In this document: piece after piece, positions 24,682 through 31,724 of the stretch
Layout of the letters: each line of letters starts with the position of its first letter
Position numbering within the stretch: the stretch's first letter is position 1
DNA from: Bacteroidales bacterium UBA1208
GTDB taxonomy: Bacteria > Bacteroidota > Bacteroidia > Bacteroidales > P3
DNA length: 64,000 nt
Reading direction: 5' to 3'
Assembly (NCBI GenBank): GCA_002309955.1
Contig: DBXQ01000102.1
Coordinates: 32,221-96,220 of the forward strand
Notes under the pieces: model-generated
Seen by the model: only the letters and a program-made list of their open reading frames with translations
Databases searched by the model: none
Told to the model about the DNA's origin: nothing
Program-made: the position numbers and the translations under genes

Positions 24682-24987
24682 TTATTCCTCGTCTTTGGGA
24701 ATGTCCTCACCTCGTGCAAGCATTGCCAACCTCTCAACAAGCGGTCTATTCCTCGCCCTCAAATCTTGCAAATCTGCACTCACTGCCTGTTGCTTGGGGA
24801 CTACATACTGCATCAGCCTTTCGAACATCTGTACTCGCTCTTTGGGTTCTAATGCTTTCAAATCTTCCTCAATCTGCTCTCGGTTGTTATCAATCAGTGC
24901 AGAAATCCATTCTCGCATGTTCTGCGTTACTTTGTTTGGTGTTCCCTTTGGTCTGCCATTGGGATTGTTGGTGTGTCCTTTTTCCAT
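24682..24987 (-). CDS. DUF5681-type small phage-like protein
   Basis: A 101-residue protein starting MEKGHTNNPNGRPKGTPNK, the motif that marks DUF5681 and many small-terminase-like phage or plasmid proteins. The remainder is helical and acidic (REWISALIDNNREQIEEDLKA split by a short turn; MFERLMQYVVPKQQAVSADL). It is the promoter-distal gene of the tRNA-Val element and is separated from the next gene by an array of 13-bp repeats. A DNA-binding or packaging-related role is suggested by the motif only. It could also be a generic mobile-element protein of unknown use. Confidence 0.75.
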   Translation of the reverse strand: MEKGHTNNPNGRPKGTPNKVTQNMREWISALIDNNREQIEEDLKALEPKERVQMFERLMQYVVPKQQAVSADLQDLRARNRPLVERLAMLARGEDIPKDEE

Positions 24988-25062
24988 ATCTGTAAATCTT
25001 TGTTGTTTTCAAATATACTTTTTTGTTCTTATCGCTCGTGCGTTTTTTTTGCCCAATTATCG

Positions 25063-25114
25063 AGCATAGTTTATAAGCATAGTTTATAAGCATTATTTAT
25101 AAGCATTATTTAAG
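25063..25114. repeat. Iteron-like array, four 13-bp repeats
   Basis: Four head-to-tail copies of AGCATAGTTTATA, with AGCATTATTTATA variants in the last two, run without spacers. They lie in the AT-rich 213-bp gap between two element genes. Such arrays are typical of replication origins or regulator-binding sites on mobile elements. Confidence 0.8.
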
Positions 25115-25200
25115 GTCGGGATTTTCTTGAACGTTGCTCTGTGCCTTTTTCACATTTATCCAGCACAATTATTACGTTTACTTCGTTGCAAATAATGTAT

Positions 25201-25926
25201 TCATATTCCTAACAATGCTTTTACTCTCTTTTCGGCTGCATCAGTATTTTGTTTCAGCCTTTTCTTCTTGAATGACGGACTTGCCCGAATTGCATACTCA
25301 ATTACATTTTCCATTGATACATTAGGCTTGGTGGTGAAATAGAACCCTCTTGTGTGTTTGCTATAAATTTTCACATTATGGAATGTCATTTGCAATTCGG
25401 CTCTCAACTTATTTGCGTAATATTCGGTAAAGTACCCTTGCAAACCACATGTCCCTATCGTTTCCGATTTCTCTAAATCTGCCCAAGAGGGATAACCGGC
25501 CATTCTCGCCCACATCAGTTTGTTGTTGGCTTTTGACACTCCATTGCTTGCACCCTCAATACTTTTCAATGCACAATAGCCTAAAAACTTCACCTTGTCC
25601 CATTCTCTCAAATCGTCTTTACCAGCCCCAATAATCATATCCCTTTTGATTGATACACAACAATGCTTTTCTTGTACAGGACAATTCTTATTCAGTTCTA
25701 CAAGTATCTTTGCGTTTTTGGGGAAATCCCTAAAACCACAATCAAAATACATGTCGTTTTCCTCATAACTTTTAAGAACATCCTCCACATTTTTTTTGCT
25801 AATGTATGGTACAAGTCTGTTTTCGTCAATCTCTCTTACAATACACCACCTTGCCGTATTGAATAAACTGCTGGGCTTAGCCATATAGTTACGCAATAGC
25901 TCTATCGGAAATGTCAAGTAGTGCAT
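25201..25926 (-). CDS. Hypothetical protein of the tRNA-Val element
   Basis: A 241-residue protein I do not recognise. It has scattered Cys (FDCGFRDFP, NKNCPVQEKHCC), a motif KLMWARMAGYPSWADLEKSE in the middle, and a basic C-terminus (FKKKRLKQN, AEKRVKALLGI). No signal peptide or membrane segment. Its start overlaps the VRR-NUC stop codon region by 13 bases, so the two are translated from one transcript. The basic tail and position suggest a nucleic-acid-related function, but nothing stronger can be said. Lower GC content than the surrounding chromosome. Confidence 0.8.
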   Translation of the reverse strand: MHYLTFPIELLRNYMAKPSSLFNTARWCIVREIDENRLVPYISKKNVEDVLKSYEENDMYFDCGFRDFPKNAKILVELNKNCPVQEKHCCVSIKRDMIIGAGKDDLREWDKVKFLGYCALKSIEGASNGVSKANNKLMWARMAGYPSWADLEKSETIGTCGLQGYFTEYYANKLRAELQMTFHNVKIYSKHTRGFYFTTKPNVSMENVIEYAIRASPSFKKKRLKQNTDAAEKRVKALLGI

Positions 25927-26387
25927 ACGAATGTTTTGTTATACCATTCAACAAAACTTTCAAAGTCCTTTGCAATGTAGTACATACCCCCAGCACGTTC
26001 AATGTCGGCCTGGTACTTGCGTTGTGCATCGCTCTGGCGGTCGGCTCCTATCTTCACTTCAATTTTGACACTTCGCCCACAGATTGTTGCCGAAATATCT
26101 GCCGTGCCTTTCGTCATGTGCGACTTGCCAAACATATAATTGCCATTTGCCTGTTTTATCGGTCTCCCCATGATATTGACACGTTCAGCCTGCCAACCAC
26201 GCAACATGATGAAATCAATAATGCACCTCGTTAGTCCGTTGGCTGTGGTGTCGGTGTATGTGGGCTTTGGAAAGTAGGCTGCAACTCCAAACGGAGTTTG
26301 TTCTGCATGTCGTTTTAATTCGGGGTGCATTTCGATTGAGCGTTGCCACATGTCCAACTCTAATTGTTTGACTGCATCACTCTTCAT
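25914..26387 (-). CDS. VRR-NUC-type nuclease
   Basis: A 157-residue protein. The start at 26387 (MKSDAVKQLELDMWQRS) is chosen because a strong GGAGG lies just upstream. The C-terminal half has the VRR-NUC/PD-(D/E)XK pattern: KGTADISATICG with the catalytic Asp, then VKIEVKIG with the E-x-K pair, and SDAQRKYQADIERAGGMYYI with the conserved Gln and Tyr. Standalone VRR-NUC proteins are common in phages and mobile elements, where they are thought to cut branched DNA. It overlaps the gene before (11 bases) and after (13 bases), showing one transcription unit. Confidence 0.82.
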   Translation of the reverse strand: MKSDAVKQLELDMWQRSIEMHPELKRHAEQTPFGVAAYFPKPTYTDTTANGLTRCIIDFIMLRGWQAERVNIMGRPIKQANGNYMFGKSHMTKGTADISATICGRSVKIEVKIGADRQSDAQRKYQADIERAGGMYYIAKDFESFVEWYNKTFVCTT

Positions 26388-26628
26388 AGTGTCCTCCTTT
26401 CGTTGTGAGGTGCTGGGAAATCCAATACACTTTGTAGTGTGATTTGGTCTTGGGGTTGGTACGCCAAATGTCCTGCACATCGGCTCCACCCGCAATACCG
26501 TTTTGGAAATCGGCTCTCAGTTGGCTAATAATCTTCCGTGCATCACCTGTGTTCGCCAATCGGTTCAGTTCTATAGCCGTAAACCTGCCACCCTCCAAGA
26601 GGTTTTTTATTAGAGATTGTTTTGTCAT
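26377..26628 (-). CDS. Small winged-helix-like DNA-binding protein
   Basis: An 83-residue protein. The start at 26628 (MTKQSLIKNLLEGGRFTAIE) follows an AAAGGAGG ribosome site and overlaps the excisionase stop by 4 bases; the frame to 26721 is rejected. SLIKNLLEGGRFTAIELNRL and GDARKIISQLRADFQNGIA read as the three helices of a winged helix, and KTKSHYKVYWI as the wing strand. It is probably a regulator of the element. Related short proteins accompany replication and recombination genes in Bacteroides elements. Confidence 0.75.
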   Translation of the reverse strand: MTKQSLIKNLLEGGRFTAIELNRLANTGDARKIISQLRADFQNGIAGGADVQDIWRTNPKTKSHYKVYWISQHLTTKGGHYEE

Positions 26629-26930
26629 TTCCGACCTCCTTTCCTCGGATTGTTCAACACATAGGCTGCTGCCATTTGTTCTAACTCCTGTTGGCTGCTC
26701 ACCTTGTTTTGTAGCAACCATGCGTTGATGTCCTCACGCTTGAAGAAAAGCATTTTTCCACCGCCTTTTGCAAAAGGTATTCGCCTTTCGTGTGTCAGTT
26801 TGTAGATGTAACCTTTCGACAAACCCGTGTACGCTGCCACATCGTCAATGTTGAACACGTCTTTTGCACCCATGAGGGATATTTGTTTTATCTCCTCTAA
26901 CTTTGCCATGATTTCGATATTTTCGTTCAT
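26625..26930 (-). CDS. Excisionase-like helix-turn-helix protein
   Basis: A 101-residue protein; the start at 26930 (MNENIEIMAKLEEIKQ) avoids an improbable upstream leader. The core NIDDVAAYTGLSKGYIYKLT, HERRIPFAKGGGKMLFFKRE and DINAWLLQNK is the MerR-like helix-turn-helix 17 fold used by excisionases and plasmid regulators in Bacteroides. It stands downstream of the integrase and the 372-residue gene and overlaps the next gene by 4 bases. It probably directs excision or element transcription. Confidence 0.85.
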   Translation of the reverse strand: MNENIEIMAKLEEIKQISLMGAKDVFNIDDVAAYTGLSKGYIYKLTHERRIPFAKGGGKMLFFKREDINAWLLQNKVSSQQELEQMAAAYVLNNPRKGGRK

Positions 26931-27121
26931 GTCTTTTGTTTTATTTATTATGGCAATCTCAGCATCTGCAACTATGCGTATTGCCTTCGGATTTCTCACT
27001 TGCAGGGTTGCAGTCTCTGCCGCTTGAAATCGAGTGCAAAAGTACAACAAAAGAAAAGAAAAACACTTGCTATATCTCTTGATAGCAAGTGAATATTATT
27101 AATTGATTGTTAAGTATTTAT

Positions 27122-28240
27122 TTAGAATTTACTTATAGCAAACACCTTTATAATTACTCTACATTCGTTATCATCGTTATATTCTTTTGGTGGTATGGGT
27201 TTATAGGATTGCAGACGGGTTTCGTTAAATAAATCCTCAAACAATCCCCATGTTTTGAGAGGAAACCCCATTCTATTTTTTCTTAAGTCTAATACTTCAA
27301 TTGCATGGTCGGCAAAACATTTCAAACTATATTTATTTTTCCTCCACTTCCAATGTTTTCCCTCGCTCATCTCGATATACCCCAATTCGGCAAACTTGGC
27401 AAACATCGCCTTTGCTTTTGGCGTTGTCAGTCGTGGGTCTATTGTGAACGGCTCGTTCTCTTCACTTTGATATAGGCTCAAATAGTCCTCCAACTCGGCT
27501 TTCTCTGTGCGTAATGCCCACCACAAGTAAACTGCATGAATTGCCGTGTTCAGTTTCTCGGTCGCTGCATTAATACTCTGCTCAGCCTGCACTCGCTCAC
27601 CTCTTCTTTCCTCAAACTCTTCGGGCAGTCCGATACTTTCCCACTCTATGGGATATAACCGCAACACATCTCTTTCTTGCTGGGTGATATTGCTATAACT
27701 TGCATCTATCAATCCCATACATAACCTATAAAGGAAACTATCCCTATACTCGTACCATACAGAATAATACCCTCCCAACTTATACTCCCCATTACAATAC
27801 CCATTCCCCATATACACCCATTTTTCCTCAAATGTCACCCTGTTTCCCCGATTGTATCCGCCCACCATCCATGTGTTTACACCGTTTTCATCTGTTTGTT
27901 TCCACTTGCTACTATAATATTCGCCTCGCACCTCTTTACACTTCTCTTCTCTCTCTTCTGCTTGCTCGGGAGTTTCTTTATCGTATGTGTCAAAATAGTC
28001 TTTTGCCTCTATAAAATAGCTTATCTCGTCCTTGTGGTCGGATAGCTTTGTAAAATCCTCATAACTAAATCGCTTTTGCCCCACCCCACACTTTTCGGCA
28101 ATGTCAAACAATGTTGGCTCGCTGCTCTGCATCTGTCGGCATAGGTTTTTCAGCCCATTTAGTCGTTGCTGCTCGTCCGTTTGGTTCAACACGTTCATTG
28201 CCAATCTCTCAAATCTGCTTAATGTTTCTGCATTCATCAT
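27122..28240 (-). CDS. Hypothetical element protein next to the integrase
   Basis: A 372-residue protein I do not recognise. It has a coiled-coil-like acidic segment (about 90-105, TPEQAEEREEKCKEVRGEYY), a Tyr/Gly-rich centre (WMVGGYNRGNR, YCNGEYKLGGYYSVWYEYRD), and a C-terminal part with FAKFAELGYIEMSEGKHWKW that looks like a small helical domain found in other element proteins. The start is at 28240 or at the next codon (MMNAET), with GGAGGGG just upstream. It lies 13 bases after the integrase gene. Not membrane-bound; no catalytic motif seen. Confidence 0.8.
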   Translation of the reverse strand: MMNAETLSRFERLAMNVLNQTDEQQRLNGLKNLCRQMQSSEPTLFDIAEKCGVGQKRFSYEDFTKLSDHKDEISYFIEAKDYFDTYDKETPEQAEEREEKCKEVRGEYYSSKWKQTDENGVNTWMVGGYNRGNRVTFEEKWVYMGNGYCNGEYKLGGYYSVWYEYRDSFLYRLCMGLIDASYSNITQQERDVLRLYPIEWESIGLPEEFEERRGERVQAEQSINAATEKLNTAIHAVYLWWALRTEKAELEDYLSLYQSEENEPFTIDPRLTTPKAKAMFAKFAELGYIEMSEGKHWKWRKNKYSLKCFADHAIEVLDLRKNRMGFPLKTWGLFEDLFNETRLQSYKPIPPKEYNDDNECRVIIKVFAISKF

Positions 28241-28253
28241 TTACCCCTCCATA

Positions 28254-29426
28254 TTAAAGCTCGTTCAACAGGTTCACCGCATCCACTTTCTTTTTATCCA
28301 CTATCTTTGCATATATCTGAGTTGTCGCAACCTCGGAATGTCCCAACAGCTTGCTGACGGTGTAGAGGTCTGCCCCCTTAGTCAATAGGGTTGTGGCGTA
28401 TGTGTGGCGTGCTGTGTGTAATGTCAGGTTCTTGTTTATCCCTGCCCGTTCTGCCCATGCTTTCAATGTGCGGTTCATGGCTGGCTCTGTCGGTATGTCG
28501 GCAAATACAAGCCCGCTGACGGGCTTTTCTCCCTGTTGCGGTAGAAACTCCCGTGCCTTGCTTGATAGGGGCAAATAGAGGGGTGTTTGCGTTTTCTGCT
28601 GGCGTATGGTGATAGTCCATTGTTCGCCCTGCTGGTTTATGTCAGCCCACCGCAACGCCTTAACGTCCGATATACGCAAACCGCAATAACACATAAAGAG
28701 GTACGCCCGTCTTGTTTCCTCGCTGGCTGTCGGGGTGTTCTCTAACAACTTCAACTCATCAATAGTAAGATACGCCCGTGTGCTTTCGGGTACTTTGATT
28801 TTGTCCGCATCTGCCAACATATCACACGGGTTTTTGTTTATTACGCCCTCCCTCACTGCCTCGGACAATGCAAACCTCAAACATTGGTAACGCTTTTGTG
28901 CTGTGCTGGCTGCTAAATGCTGCCCCGTGTTCTGCACATTACGCCCGATAACGTAACCCGTACGCAAATACTCTATAAAGCCCTTGCAAAATTCGGTGTC
29001 CACGTCCGACACTCTCACACGTTCACCAGCGTATTGTCTCAACAGGTCTGCGGTGTTCTCTATCGTACGCCCCCACGTGTGGCGGTTGGCTGCTGTGCTG
29101 GCTCTCTGCTCTGCCTGTTCGGCACAATGCATCATCCAATCCGACAACAGAATTTTCGACTGCCAAACACGCTTTAATCCCGCCTCTTCGGCTATGATTA
29201 CCCGTGTACGCTCTGCTTTGATAGCGTTTGCAGCGTTCAGCACCTCCAAGTTATGCAGCTTGTCAAAGGGTGTTTTTTCGGGTATTAGATAGAGTTTCAA
29301 AAATTCATATTCCCTTTGCCCGTCTTTGTAATAGTCCAAATACAGCGACACATTCCCGTTTGACAGTCTTTTTTCTCTCAAACGTACCGTTTCTTTCGCC
29401 TTGCTGGCAACTTTTTTTCTCGGCAT
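28254..29426 (-). CDS. Tyrosine site-specific integrase
   Basis: A 390-residue phage-type integrase. The N-terminal arm-binding part is basic (MPRKKVASKAKETVRLREKR), followed by the SAM-like core-binding domain (about 110-200). The catalytic domain shows the family residues: Arg in CGLRISDVKALRW, His-x-x-Arg in LHTARHTYATTLL, the LLGHSEVATTQIYAKI box with the nucleophilic Tyr at IYAKI. It recombines the tRNA-Val site with the element's site. It lies beside the tRNA-proximal end of the element, the usual position. A -7 box (29458-29465) is present on the minus strand. Confidence 0.95.
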   Translation of the reverse strand: MPRKKVASKAKETVRLREKRLSNGNVSLYLDYYKDGQREYEFLKLYLIPEKTPFDKLHNLEVLNAANAIKAERTRVIIAEEAGLKRVWQSKILLSDWMMHCAEQAEQRASTAANRHTWGRTIENTADLLRQYAGERVRVSDVDTEFCKGFIEYLRTGYVIGRNVQNTGQHLAASTAQKRYQCLRFALSEAVREGVINKNPCDMLADADKIKVPESTRAYLTIDELKLLENTPTASEETRRAYLFMCYCGLRISDVKALRWADINQQGEQWTITIRQQKTQTPLYLPLSSKAREFLPQQGEKPVSGLVFADIPTEPAMNRTLKAWAERAGINKNLTLHTARHTYATTLLTKGADLYTVSKLLGHSEVATTQIYAKIVDKKKVDAVNLLNEL

Positions 29427-29480
29427 ACTCGATAAGATTTAATTTTGTTTCCGATTGCAAAGATACAAACTTTTTTTCAT

Positions 29481-29516
29481 TCGAGTAACAAACGAGTAAC
29501 AAAAATGTACCTTATA
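29481..29516 (+). repeat. Right arm-type direct repeat of the element
   Basis: TCGAGTAACAAACGAGTAAC followed by a GTACCTT-containing segment. It matches the left copy at 24515-24551 and itself contains a perfect tandem 11-bp duplication (CGAGTAACAAA at 29482 and 29493). Confidence 0.65.
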
Positions 29517-29602
29517 ACATCAAAACAAGGTAAAATAACACCCAAAACTGCAACGGCTGTAATTCAGTATATTAACTATGAAAATCAATACTTTATGGCA
29601 TT

Positions 29603-29626
29603 AAAAAAGCCCCTTAATTGGGGCTT
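29603..29626 (-). terminator. Element-borne terminator behind tRNA-Val(CAC)
   Basis: AAGCCCC with GGGGCTT (29607-29613, 29620-29626) around a 6-nt loop, U-run in minus-strand RNA. It ends 5 bases from the tRNA 3' end and replaces the displaced native terminator at 24404-24430. Confidence 0.8.
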
Positions 29627-29630
29627 CTGT

Positions 29631-29645
29631 GTGGTCTGTGGCAGA
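29631..29645. repeat. Right attachment core inside tRNA-Val(CAC)
   Basis: Same 15 bases as 24442-24456, covering the 3' half of the T stem and the 3' acceptor strand of the tRNA. Confidence 0.8.
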
Positions 29646-29706
29646 TTCGAACTGTCGACCTCTTCCGTGTGAAGGAAGCGCTCTGAACCAACTGAGCTAA
29701 CAGACC
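29632..29706 (-). tRNA. tRNA-Val(CAC)
   Basis: The minus strand folds as a 75-nt cloverleaf: acceptor GGTCTGT with ACAGACC, D arm GCTCAGTTGGTTCAGAGC, anticodon stem CTTCC/GGAAG with loop TTCACAC (anticodon CAC, valine GUG codons), T loop TTCGAAT. The T stem GACAG/CTGCC has one A-C mismatch. CCA is not encoded. The 3' end is the insertion site of the element. Confidence 0.93.
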
Positions 29707-29720
29707 TTTTACAAAACAAG

Positions 29721-29739
29721 CGGAGGCCTTTGACCTCCG
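29721..29739. other. Hairpin between the two tRNA-Val genes
   Basis: CGGAGG/CCTCCG stem with 7-nt loop. Probably a processing structure in the tRNA transcript. Confidence 0.5.
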
Positions 29740-29752
29740 TGTTGCTCTTGTG

Positions 29753-29827
29753 TGATCTGTACAAGATTTGAACTTGTGACCTCTTGCCTGTCAAGCAAGC
29801 GCTCTAAACCAACTGAGCTAACAGATC
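29753..29827 (-). tRNA. tRNA-Val(GAC)
   Basis: A 75-nt cloverleaf on the minus strand: acceptor GATCTGT with ACAGATC, D arm GCTCAGTTGGTTTAGAGC, anticodon stem CTTGC/GCAAG with loop TTGACAG (anticodon GAC, valine GUC/GUU), T arm ACAAG-TTCAAAT-CTTGT. CCA is not encoded. It is 46 bases upstream of tRNA-Val(CAC) and shares its promoter. Confidence 0.93.
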
Positions 29828-29863
29828 ATTTTTTTGGCACTTTTCTCTCTCGAAAAGCGGTTG

Positions 29864-29894
29864 CAAAAGTACGAACATTTTTTTGATTGACAAA
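29864..29894 (-). promoter_or_regulatory. Canonical promoter of the tRNA-Val pair
   Basis: Minus-strand TTTG (29894-29891), 19-base spacer and TACTTTTG (29871-29864) lie 37 bases upstream of tRNA-Val(GAC). Confidence 0.85.
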
Positions 29895-30099
29895 ATTTTT
29901 TTTCTCAAAAAGATACAACATGCTGATTATAAATGCTACTTTTTTGCTCGGCTTCTCTTGTAAGACTCTGTAAAAAGCCTCTTGAGCCCCTTGTTTTATG
30001 CTTTTTTCGCCTTTGTTGTTCTCATTTTTTCTACAAGTGAACGTTATGCTTTGGATTTCACTGCATATCGCTCAATAGGGAGCGGTTGCCGCAGTGTTT

Positions 30100-30765
30100 C
30101 TATTTTGAGGTGTGGAGGAATGCTTGGATATCCCAGAAATGTTGTGCCACTTCAGGAAGTTGGCTGTCGGGGGCATTCCACCATTGGCGTTGTAAGAGGG
30201 CTTGTATGGTATCGGGGTCGAAGCGGTATTTGATTACATGGGCTGGGACGCCAACAGCTATGGCATAAGGAGGAATGTCGCGGGTGATGACAGCACCGGC
30301 ACCTATGACGGCTCCGTCGCCTATGGTGACCCCATCGAGAATGAAAACGTTTGCCCCAATGTATACGTCATTGCCTATGTTGGTCTGTTTGGTTTCGGTA
30401 AACTGGGGTTCTGGGGAGAGTGTGACACCGTTCTGTTTGGCGGGGGAGTAGAACATGGGGTGGGTAGAGACTCCCGCTGTGGGGTGTAGCCCTTGGCCAC
30501 AGCATAGGTTGGGACCGATAGAACAGAACTTACCGATAGTGGTGTTGGCGACAAGGGCGTGGCGGGAGAGATAGGTGTAGTCGCCTATGGCGACGTTGTG
30601 CAGGATGTAGGGCGGGTTGAGTTGTGTATGGCGACCCAGGGTGCAGCGTGCCCGTTCCGAGCGCACAAGCGAATAGCCGACGCTTTTACCCGATGGTATA
30701 ATTGGGCGGTCAAGCCATCGGCCAAAAAGCTTCTGAATGCGGTACTTTATTTTGAGGTTCGCCAT
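30100..30765 (-). CDS. CatB-type hexapeptide-repeat O-acetyltransferase
   Basis: A 221-residue left-handed beta-helix acetyltransferase. Hexapeptide repeats are clear at [20 protein letters not shown] and [20 protein letters not shown], followed by [20 protein letters not shown] and the end-cap [11 protein letters not shown]. The [17 protein letters not shown] loop is typical of the CatB/Vat (xenobiotic and sugar acetyltransferase) branch. It transfers acetyl from acetyl-CoA, here most likely to a polysaccharide sugar because the gene overlaps the glycosyltransferase gene by 19 bases. Antibiotic acetylation is less likely in this context. Confidence 0.88.
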   Translation of the reverse strand: MANLKIKYRIQKLFGRWLDRPIIPSGKSVGYSLVRSERARCTLGRHTQLNPPYILHNVAIGDYTYLSRHALVANTTIGKFCSIGPNLCCGQGLHPTAGVSTHPMFYSPAKQNGVTLSPEPQFTETKQTNIGNDVYIGANVFILDGVTIGDGAVIGAGAVITRDIPPYAIAVGVPAHVIKYRFDPDTIQALLQRQWWNAPDSQLPEVAQHFWDIQAFLHTSK

Positions 30766-31715
30766 GGTCCTTGATGATGGAGAATTTTTTTGACTTTTTT
30801 GTTAATCAGATGATAGAGGATGTGGCCTTTTGTCCAGTTGCCACGCGATGATTCGAAGTAGCTGAAATGGAATGACCGGTCGGCATTGCGTTGTATGGAA
30901 TGGTCGGCGGGATGGACGAGGGGGAGGATCGGTTGGGTGGGAATGTTGTCGATGATGTTTCCCTGTCCCGATGGGTGGGTGGCGTCGACAACGGTGCCTA
31001 TGTTGGAAGAGAGGTTGACATTGGGGATTATCCCTTTCCCGTGATGGAGCCAGATGGCCATGAGAAACTGCATGTCCCAGCTGGAGTTGCCGACACCGTC
31101 TTTGTGTACTTCGTCCAGGCGGTCGCACCAGTATTCCCGTTCAAGGATGCCGCATCCGTAGCGTCGCAAGGCACGTGCAAGGGTGCAGCGTGATACATGG
31201 AAGAGACGAAGGTCGAAGAGGTTCCATGCACGTCGCCACGATGCCCAAGCGCAGAGATTGCGATTCATCATGGAGAAATAGTAGCTCTCGGGATTGGGGC
31301 GTTGTTTGTCGACATTCATGCTACCGATAGCCATGACCGATGGGTCGTCAGCATAGCGTTGGAGGAGTTGTTGGGCGTAGGAGAAGAAGTCGGGATGGGG
31401 AATGGCATCGTCTTCGAGGATAATGCCGCTCTCAATCTGAGAAAAGAACCATGTGAGAGCGTCGGCGGGTCCGGGGCCGCAGCCAAGATTATGAGGGGAG
31501 TACCGTGTGTGGAGCCGTGTAGAAGATTCTGCCGTAAGTTGGTCGATGACCTCTCGCACCTGAGCCAGACGCGAAGGGTCATCGGGGTGGTCTGGGCGGG
31601 GACCGTCTTGGAAGACGTATAGGTCGGCAGGTGCTTGTTGCATGATGATAGATAGCACCTGCCTTGTGAAGTCAGGGCGGTTGAAGTTAATAAGGAGTAT
31701 AGGGGTGTTGAACAT
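30747..31715 (-). CDS. Glycosyltransferase-like protein (GT-A fold)
   Basis: A 322-residue protein starting [20 protein letters not shown], the start of a nucleotide-diphosphosugar transferase. The DxD-like site is [15 protein letters not shown] (about residues 97-111) and further conserved-looking parts are [12 protein letters not shown] and [16 protein letters not shown]. No signal peptide or membrane helix; these enzymes act at the inner membrane face on sugars for surface glycans. It overlaps the acetyltransferase gene by 19 bases and lies 9 bases after the acyl-CoA ligase gene, so the three form one operon. Acceptor and donor cannot be told. Confidence 0.82.
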   Translation of the reverse strand: MFNTPILLINFNRPDFTRQVLSIIMQQAPADLYVFQDGPRPDHPDDPSRLAQVREVIDQLTAESSTRLHTRYSPHNLGCGPGPADALTWFFSQIESGIILEDDAIPHPDFFSYAQQLLQRYADDPSVMAIGSMNVDKQRPNPESYYFSMMNRNLCAWASWRRAWNLFDLRLFHVSRCTLARALRRYGCGILEREYWCDRLDEVHKDGVGNSSWDMQFLMAIWLHHGKGIIPNVNLSSNIGTVVDATHPSGQGNIIDNIPTQPILPLVHPADHSIQRNADRSFHFSYFESSRGNWTKGHILYHLINKKVKKILHHQGPWRTSK

Positions 31716-31724
31716 CGGGGATCG

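Larger units (their letters stand above)
24442..29645. mobile_element. 5.2-kb integrative element in the 3' end of tRNA-Val(CAC), possible phage satellite
   Basis: The element is bounded by a 15-bp direct repeat (24442-24456 and 29631-29645) equal to the 3' end of the tRNA-Val(CAC) gene. Inside each boundary is a second direct repeat of about 37 bp (24515-24551 and 29481-29516), as expected for integrase arm sites. A tyrosine integrase lies next to the tRNA. The seven genes are all on the minus strand: integrase, unknown 372-residue protein, excisionase-like HTH, winged-helix-like protein, VRR-NUC nuclease, unknown 241-residue protein and a DUF5681 protein. There is no relaxase, conjugation, replication-helicase or virion gene, so movement needs a helper. 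The DUF5681 and VRR-NUC genes, both common in phages, point to a phage satellite, but this is inference. Confidence 0.85.
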
